Assembly (NCBI GenBank): GCA_020425485.1
Contig: JAGQRL010000187.1
Span: forward strand, 1 to 5,707
Origin: Rhodospirillaceae bacterium
Lineage (GTDB): Bacteria; Pseudomonadota; Alphaproteobacteria; DSM-16000; Inquilinaceae
Reading direction: 5' to 3'
DNA length: 5,707 nt
Shown: piece by piece, positions 5,259-5,707 of the stretch
Layout: the number at the start of each line of letters is the position of its first letter
How positions within the stretch are numbered: position 1 is the stretch's first letter
Made by a program: the position numbers and the translations under genes
The notes under the pieces: model-generated
Told to the model about the DNA's origin: nothing
The model's database searches: none
The model's input: only the letters and a program-made list of their open reading frames with translations

Positions 5259-5707
5259 ATGCGCACGACGTCGGTGGCGAGCGAGACAGCATCGGTCGGG
5301 TTCCTGCTCATCCCCAATTTCTCGATGATTGCCTTCTCCACGGCGGTGGAGCCGATCCGCATCGCCAACCGCCTGTCGGGCACCCCGCTCTACAGCTGGA
5401 CGGTGATTTCCAAGGATGGCTGGCCGGTGCGCGCCAGCAACGGCATCGGCGTCAACGTCGACCGTTCCATGGAAGACCTGAAGCGCGACTACCCCAACAC
5501 CAAGCTGTTCGACATCCTGGTGGTGTGTTCCGGCCTGGGGGTGGAGCGCTATCGCGACGACGACACCTTTGCCTGGCTCCGGCGAATCGAACGCCAGGGC
5601 ACCAAGATCGGTGCCGTCTGCACCGGTGCCTATGTGCTGGCGCGCGCCAAGCTGCTGGACGGCTATAGCTGCGCCATCCACTGGGAAAACCTGCCGGGGT
5701 TCATGGA
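5259..5707 (+). CDS. GlxA/AraC-family transcriptional regulator, N-terminal DJ-1/PfpI-like domain (truncated by window edge)
   Basis: 149 codons are visible; the gene runs off the right edge. From about residue 12 (SVGFLLIPNFSMIAFSTAVE, then PIRIANRLSGTPLYSW) it has the opening of the DJ-1/PfpI-like domain of GlxA-type regulators. The nucleophile-elbow segment GAVCTGAYVLARAKLLDG follows at about 118-135, with C121 present, then the family's AIHWENLPGF. A C-terminal AraC-type helix-turn-helix domain should lie beyond the window. This family includes activators of glycine-betaine, dimethylglycine and carnitine catabolism such as GbdR and CdhR, which fits a neighbouring sarcosine oxidase. The exact ligand is unknown. 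The start is ambiguous: ATG 5259 has GAG six bases upstream, but TTG 5232, in frame and nine codons earlier, has the better-placed GGAAGG at 5220-5225. The frame is closed by TGA at 5202. Confidence 0.88.
   Translation, partial: MRTTSVASETASVGFLLIPNFSMIAFSTAVEPIRIANRLSGTPLYSWTVISKDGWPVRASNGIGVNVDRSMEDLKRDYPNTKLFDILVVCSGLGVERYRDDDTFAWLRRIERQGTKIGAVCTGAYVLARAKLLDGYSCAIHWENLPGFM

Noticed and set aside
5199..5681. 160-codon minus-strand open frame opposite the GlxA-type gene
   Set aside because: It is a shadow of a recognisable DJ-1/PfpI-like domain on the plus strand and has no independent support.

Overview
The window is GC-rich throughout, with a strong G/C bias at third codon positions, so long antisense open frames run opposite the real genes. 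Gene content suggests an alphaproteobacterium, probably of a Rhodospirillales-like lineage: a heterotetrameric-type sarcosine oxidase beta subunit, a monofunctional formate--tetrahydrofolate ligase and a GlxA-type regulator lie close together, and a small lipoprotein carries a short motif I associate with that group. The taxonomic call is an inference.

Layout. (1) 1-223, minus: N-terminus of soxB (sarcosine oxidase beta subunit), running off the left edge. (2) 224-414: soxB leader/intergenic region, with a probable hairpin terminator for the gene upstream and a long hairpin whose partner sequence is duplicated next to the soxB start codon. (3) 415-2340, minus: a 641-residue exported, alanine-rich Sel1/TPR-like helical-repeat protein. 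(4) 2341-2462: short divergent intergenic region with a 12-bp palindrome. (5) 2463-2891 and 2872-3213, plus: a 20-bp-overlapping pair, a small cytoplasmic protein of unknown function followed by a short proline-rich lipoprotein. (6) 3233-4909, minus: complete fhs, converging on the lipoprotein gene with a 19-bp gap. (7) 4910-5258: 349-bp divergent intergenic region with a 12-bp tandem repeat, several GC hairpins, a plausible sigma70-type promoter and AraC-style spaced repeats. (8) 5259-5707, plus: N-terminal DJ-1/PfpI-like half of a GlxA/AraC-family regulator, cut by the right edge.

How the genes fit together. Sarcosine oxidase oxidatively demethylates sarcosine and passes the methyl carbon to tetrahydrofolate. 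Fhs interconverts formate plus tetrahydrofolate and 10-formyltetrahydrofolate. GlxA-type regulators related to those controlling choline, betaine, dimethylglycine or carnitine catabolism often neighbour such genes. The two ends of the window therefore look like one methylamine/one-carbon catabolic neighbourhood, with three envelope or unknown-function genes lying between. I see no mobile element, CRISPR array, tRNA or rRNA. The least ordinary non-coding signal is the potentially switch-like leader of soxB. No clearly new multi-gene system is visible.
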